Assembly: GCA_027488265.1 (NCBI GenBank)
Contig: JAIYCA010000353.1
Span: forward strand, 1 to 7,198
Direction of reading: 5' to 3'
From: Planctomycetaceae bacterium
GTDB taxonomy: Bacteria > Planctomycetota > Phycisphaerae > Phycisphaerales > SM1A02
DNA length: 7,198 bases
Below the pieces are notes generated by a model that searched no databases, was not told the origin of the DNA, and worked only from the letters and a program-made list of their open reading frames with translations. Below are positions 4,325 through 7,198 of the stretch, in pieces. Position 1 is the stretch's first letter. Each line of letters begins with the position of its first letter. The translations under genes and the position numbers were made by a program.

Positions 4325-6433
4325 AACTGGAACACTTTGTCCCTACTCCTTCCGCGCGCAGCCCACCTCGCCGCGGCACTCGTCGGCACGGCCGCCATCG
4401 GCGGAAGCGAACCCATCGTGCTCTACACGAACACCTCGGAGAACGCCGATGTTTCGTTCATCCTGAGCCGGGACGGGTCGACCGTCGTCCGCTCGTACTT
4501 CCCCGATCTGAAGTCACCAGTCGTCACGGATCGCTGGACGATCGCGACGGGCGTGGTCAGGCTGCCGAGCGCTCCAAACGGCGACCCGTGGATCGCAAGC
4601 AGCGTCAACTCGCGCGGAGATCTCGTCGGCGGACGGACCAACCCCACCGGATTCTTCGTGAACGCCGTCCTGTACGACGCCGCCGCGGGCGGATTCGTTG
4701 CTGCTGCGGGTGCCTACTCGACATGCGTCGTGGCAGCGGCGCCGCCGGTGCCCGGGCTCCAGAGTCGCGCGTTCCTCGGTGATGGCTCTCCGAGCGCCGT
4801 GTACCGGTGGATTCCTGGGTCCTTCACGCCCTACTCGGTGCCGACGGCGGGCCCGATCCCCGAGGTGATGGCGGTGGCGCCGTTCGCCGACATCTGCGGC
4901 GGCGCAAGCTACTCGCTCGTCGGTGGCGAAGTGCGCGCGCAGCCTTTCCGCAGCGACGATACCGCAGGCGAGAGCCTGATCCCGCTTTCAGTGCCCGCGC
5001 CCGATGTCAGCGGCGAGGTGATCTTCATGAACTGGGACGCCTCGACGATCCTGCTGCGCACCTGGCGCACGCTTCCCGACGGCTCGCAGCGCTTCAGGCT
5101 CGTGCGGCGGACCTCGAGCGAGGACCAGATCCTCGAGCTCCCTGGTGGTGCGAGCACGCTGAAGGTGTGGGGTGCGAACGATGCCCTCGACACCATCGTC
5201 TTCTCGGCGACGACCCCCACGGGCGCATCGTTCCCGCAGACGGTCTGGGCGCTCGACGAAGGGTTCAGGACCGCGGTTGACTTCCTCGCGTCGCGAGGAA
5301 TCGCGGCGCCGACCGCCGCGGCCGCCCTCGGGATCACAGGCGACAGCGAGACGTTCCTCGCGTCGCTGACGAACGGCTCGCTCGTCCTCTTCACCGGTCT
5401 CGATTCGCCATCCTGCGGCTCGGGCGGGAGCTGCTTCGTCGCTCGCCCCACCCCAGGCTGCAACGACGCGGAGTGCTGCGGCCGCGTGTGCGAGTTCGAC
5501 CCCTACTGCTGCTCGGTCAACTGGGACACACTGTGCGTGCAGGGCGCCGAGTACCACTGCCTCGGCTGCGGCGACCCCGCGAACGGCGCGTGCACCGAGG
5601 TCCACGCGAACCCCGGTTGCGCCGACGCCGAGTGCTGCACGAGCGTCTGCGCGATCGACAGCTTTTGCTGCTCGACCTCGTGGGACGCACTCTGCGCCGA
5701 CCGCGCGCTCGCGACCTGCCGCAGCGGCGAGACCTGCGCCGACGCGATCCTCCTGTCGAACCTCTTCCCGAACACCTTCACGATAGACACCACCGGCGTC
5801 GTTCCAGACGGCGTGGCCGCCGGATGCGGGGTGAACGACACGCGCGCGACCTGGCGCATCCTCCGCGCGACCTGCTCCGGCATGACGACCATCCGCCTCT
5901 GCGCGTCCGGCGCCCTCACGAGCCAGGCGACCATCGCGGCGTACCGGTCGTGCGGCGGCCTGTCGATCGACTGCACGAACAGTTCGGGGGGCGCATGCCT
6001 GCTCTCGCCCTTCGGCGCATCGCTCACGTTCTTCACGGTCGCCGGAGAGGAGTACCTCATCCGGTTCTCGGCTGAGAACGGCGCGGCGATCCTCGGCACC
6101 GCCACGCTGGCACCGGTCGCATGCGCGCAGGTCTGCGGCAGCGGCGGCCCCTGCAACGAGGCGCACGGACCGGGCTGCAGCGACTCGATCTGCTGCGAGT
6201 CGGTCTGCTCGTTCGACTCCTACTGCTGCGCGGTCGCATGGGATTCGCTGTGCGTGTCCACGGCGTCGCAACTGTGCTTCGATCCGGCGGACCTGAATCG
6301 GGACGGCAGCGTCAACGCCGCGGACCTCTCGATCCTGCTCGGGGCGTGGGGCACGAGCGGCGTCGGGGACATCGACGGCGACGGCACGGTCGGTGCTGCG
6401 GATCTCTCGCTGCTGCTCTCGGCGTGGGGCTGA
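4322..6433 (+). CDS. Exported Cys-rich modular protein with C-terminal dockerin-like calcium loops
   Basis: A 703-residue protein; specific function not recognised. Residues 1-28 look like a Sec signal peptide (hydrophobic LLLPRAAHLAAALVGTAAIG). Residues about 30-360 form a beta-rich domain with SRDGS and NSRGDLVGG turns, reminiscent of HAF-type or propeller repeats (tentative). Two 10-Cys modules follow (365-413 and 416-466), then a domain at about 472-600 beginning CADAI and resembling the PPC-like beta-sandwiches of planctomycete exported proteins, then a third 10-Cys module (605-652). The tail has two EF-hand-like loops, DLNRDGSVNAAD (657-668) and DIDGDGTVGAAD (683-694), each followed by LSxLL-x-AWG, the dockerin type I-like ending common in Phycisphaerae; the protein ends right there. 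The many paired cysteines imply oxidised, extracytoplasmic folding. Glutamate codons are GAG 18 to GAA 3, the reverse of the neighbouring genes. Likely a surface or secreted protein, perhaps displayed or assembled through its C-terminus (inference). Confidence 0.88.
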   Translation: MNWNTLSLLLPRAAHLAAALVGTAAIGGSEPIVLYTNTSENADVSFILSRDGSTVVRSYFPDLKSPVVTDRWTIATGVVRLPSAPNGDPWIASSVNSRGDLVGGRTNPTGFFVNAVLYDAAAGGFVAAAGAYSTCVVAAAPPVPGLQSRAFLGDGSPSAVYRWIPGSFTPYSVPTAGPIPEVMAVAPFADICGGASYSLVGGEVRAQPFRSDDTAGESLIPLSVPAPDVSGEVIFMNWDASTILLRTWRTLPDGSQRFRLVRRTSSEDQILELPGGASTLKVWGANDALDTIVFSATTPTGASFPQTVWALDEGFRTAVDFLASRGIAAPTAAAALGITGDSETFLASLTNGSLVLFTGLDSPSCGSGGSCFVARPTPGCNDAECCGRVCEFDPYCCSVNWDTLCVQGAEYHCLGCGDPANGACTEVHANPGCADAECCTSVCAIDSFCCSTSWDALCADRALATCRSGETCADAILLSNLFPNTFTIDTTGVVPDGVAAGCGVNDTRATWRILRATCSGMTTIRLCASGALTSQATIAAYRSCGGLSIDCTNSSGGACLLSPFGASLTFFTVAGEEYLIRFSAENGAAILGTATLAPVACAQVCGSGGPCNEAHGPGCSDSICCESVCSFDSYCCAVAWDSLCVSTASQLCFDPADLNRDGSVNAADLSILLGAWGTSGVGDIDGDGTVGAADLSLLLSAWG
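5282..5300. repeat. 19-bp near-perfect palindrome inside the exported-protein gene
   Basis: TTCCTCGCG, a central T, and CGCGAGGAA form 9-bp perfect inverted arms. The left part, TTCCTCGCGTCGC, recurs as a direct copy at 5354-5366; both copies encode FLAS. No role is evident. Confidence 0.4.
5414..6277 (+). repeat. Three 10-Cys protein modules encoded in the exported gene
   Basis: The modules span 5414-5560, 5567-5719 and 6134-6277. The core pattern is G-C-x-D-x-x-CC-x-x-V-C-x-x-D-x-(Y/F)-CC-x3-W-D-x-L-C-x7-C, 35 residues in every copy, preceded by a C-x5 to x7-C pair. The first two are adjacent with only two residues between them; the third is separated by a beta-rich domain of about 130 residues. 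All ten cysteines are kept in each copy. Confidence 0.9.
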
Positions 6434-6472
6434 GCCGCGACCGACATTCCTGCAGACCAATCACCACCGGGT

Positions 6473-6502
6473 CGCCGCCGGATCGCCATGCGCCCGGCGG
6501 CG
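6473..6502. terminator. GC-rich hairpin between convergent genes, probable terminator
   Basis: CGCCGCCGG (6473-6481) and CCGGCGGCG (6494-6502) are a perfect 9-bp inverted repeat with a 12-nt loop. It lies 40 bp past the stop of the exported-protein gene and 33 bp beyond the stop of the convergent lipoprotein gene. On the plus side it is followed by CTCACTTTC, only a weak T-tract. It is well placed to end transcription of both genes, more likely the plus-strand one. Confidence 0.55.
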
Positions 6503-6537
6503 CTCACTTTCGACGCAGCCGGCGCGAAGACCGCTCT

Positions 6538-7047
6538 TCAGTTGTCGAGTTTCGGGCCGCGTTCAACGCGCGTGATCGAGACCGCATAGCGCGACACGCC
6601 GCCATCGGTTCCCGAGCCGACGATCATGCGCAGCGGTGATTTCGACGACTTTCCGCCGTTCACCGAGACACGATCTTGGGTCACCAACCAACGCTCTTCC
6701 GAGCCGCTCGCGTTGAGCATGAGGTCGACGGCGCCCCAGTTGCCAAACGCCAGCGTCGCTTCGCCGTCCTCGTCGGTGGTTCCTTGCGCAGGCTTTCCAC
6801 CGCGCGCGCGGACTCCCGCGCCTGACGCTTGGAGTTCGACACCTTCGACGGGCTTGCCTGACTTCGCGTCGACGATCGTCACGAGATAGACGCCCGCGCC
6901 CGTCGGCACAGTTTGGCAGCCCACTTGTGTCATAACGAGTGTGCTCATCAGCGTGCCAACCAAGGTGCCTGCGCGCACGAAGGCTCGCGCGGCGATGCTT
7001 CGAGAGGCGCGCGCGTTGATCGTGGAAACTGTGAAGTTCGATGCCAT
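6538..7047 (-). CDS. Probable lipoprotein with carboxypeptidase-regulatory-like (transthyretin-type) domain
   Basis: A 169-residue protein, not recognised as a named gene. The N-terminus has a long basic region (several Arg up to residue 25) and then a hydrophobic segment GTLVGTLMSTLVMTQVGC ending at C44; the lipobox-like TQVGC is imperfect because Gln occupies the -3 position. From about residue 53 it reads VYLVTIVDAKSGKPVEGVELQ and later GTTDEDGEATLAF, the usual signature of a carboxypeptidase-regulatory / Cna-B-like beta-sandwich. ATG 7047 is chosen over the longer start at 7131 because it gives a coherent signal peptide and is preceded by GGAA 7 nt away, in the same 14-base context as the start at 4322. 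An outer-envelope lipoprotein with a binding or structural role is inferred. It is convergent with the Cys-rich gene. Confidence 0.75.
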   Translation of the reverse strand: MASNFTVSTINARASRSIAARAFVRAGTLVGTLMSTLVMTQVGCQTVPTGAGVYLVTIVDAKSGKPVEGVELQASGAGVRARGGKPAQGTTDEDGEATLAFGNWGAVDLMLNASGSEERWLVTQDRVSVNGGKSSKSPLRMIVGSGTDGGVSRYAVSITRVERGPKLDN

Positions 7048-7058
7048 GGCGTGGTTCC
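7045..7058 (-). promoter_or_regulatory. Ribosome binding site and start context of the lipoprotein gene
   Basis: The minus strand reads GGAACCACGCCATG here, identical over 14 bases to 4311-4324 on the plus strand. GGAA is 7 nt from the ATG. This supports ATG 7047 as the true start rather than 7131. Confidence 0.55.
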
Positions 7059-7145
7059 GTTTCCCAAGTTGATGAAGTTCGAAGGCGATGCAGTCTCGCA
7101 GTCGTTGAAGGGCGCGAAGTGTAGCGTTCACCTGCGCAATTCACG

Positions 7146-7198
7146 CTATTTCTCGTTGAAGTCGAGATCTGTGCCGTAGCTTTCGCGGAGGCCGAGCG
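7146..7198 (-). CDS. C-terminal end of an unidentified protein entering from the right edge
   Basis: On the minus strand, complete codons from 7196 down read LGLRESYGTDLDFNEK and then a TAG stop at 7148-7146. The wobble positions are mostly G or C, as in the other genes here. Sixteen residues are too few to assign a family. The stop lies 98 bp before the lipoprotein start, so the two genes could share a transcript. The other two minus frames look less gene-like, but the stretch is short. Confidence 0.4.
   Translation of the reverse strand, partial: LGLRESYGTDLDFNEK

Noticed and set aside
4988..6460. A 490-codon minus-strand frame opposite the Cys-rich gene
   Set aside because: Arg-, Ala- and Val-dominated antisense shadow caused by GC-rich wobble bases; it has no signal, domain or ribosome binding site.
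7032..7082. TGAAGTTCGA occurring twice (7032-7041 and 7073-7082) near the lipoprotein start
   Set aside because: Only 10 bp, with one copy inside the coding sequence; too short to support a regulatory repeat.
6563..7144. A second minus-strand frame of 193 codons overlapping the lipoprotein
   Set aside because: Arg/His-rich, without a coherent signal or domain; the alternative frame has both a hydrophobic export segment and a beta-sandwich signature.

Overview
The window looks like a chromosomal segment of a high-GC planctomycete, most likely of the Phycisphaerae lineage. The strongest clue is the secreted protein at 4322-6433. It carries Cys-rich modules and ends in two dockerin-like calcium loops followed by LLGAWG / LLSAWG, a combination typical of Phycisphaerae exported proteins. 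The taxonomic placement is inference from protein style, not from a marker gene.

Layout. (1) Positions 1-1409, minus strand: the N-terminal half of an L-fucose-1-phosphate guanylyltransferase / fucokinase (Fkp/FKGP family), cut by the left edge. Only non-coding-looking ORFs were called over it on the plus strand, but the minus frame whose codons start at positions divisible by 3 is open from 1496 to the window edge and reads as a clear family member. (2) Positions 1410-1509: a short divergent region holding a degenerate 15-bp tandem repeat. (3) Positions 1510-4115, plus strand: a tight three-gene run of a RhaM-family sugar mutarotase, a metallo-beta-lactamase/beta-CASP hydrolase (ATGA overlap with the first gene) and a 5'-methylthioadenosine nucleosidase-type enzyme (30 bp further on). 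(4) Positions 4116-4321: an intergenic region with two perfect 12-bp palindromes and a clear ribosome binding site. (5) Positions 4322-6433, plus strand: a 703-residue exported Cys-rich protein whose codon usage differs sharply from its neighbours. (6) Positions 6434-6537: a convergent gap with a strong GC hairpin. (7) Positions 6538-7047, minus strand: a small probable lipoprotein with a carboxypeptidase-regulatory-like beta-sandwich. (8) Positions 7146-7198, minus strand: the last codons of another gene entering from the right.

How the parts may work together. The divergent Fkp and mutarotase genes fit an L-fucose salvage step: a mutarotase equilibrates the anomers, then fucokinase and guanylyltransferase activities yield GDP-L-fucose for glycan synthesis. 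The beta-CASP protein (RNA processing type) and the nucleosidase (methionine/SAM salvage type) are co-transcribed by position, with no obvious shared pathway. The exported Cys-rich protein and the lipoprotein look like envelope or extracellular proteins and share an identical 14-base start context.

I see no RNA genes, CRISPR array, insertion sequence, prophage or defence genes. I found no convincing wholly new system. The items most worth a second look are the repeat-bearing fucose divergon, the Cys-rich modular protein with its compositional break, and the shared leader of the two exported proteins.
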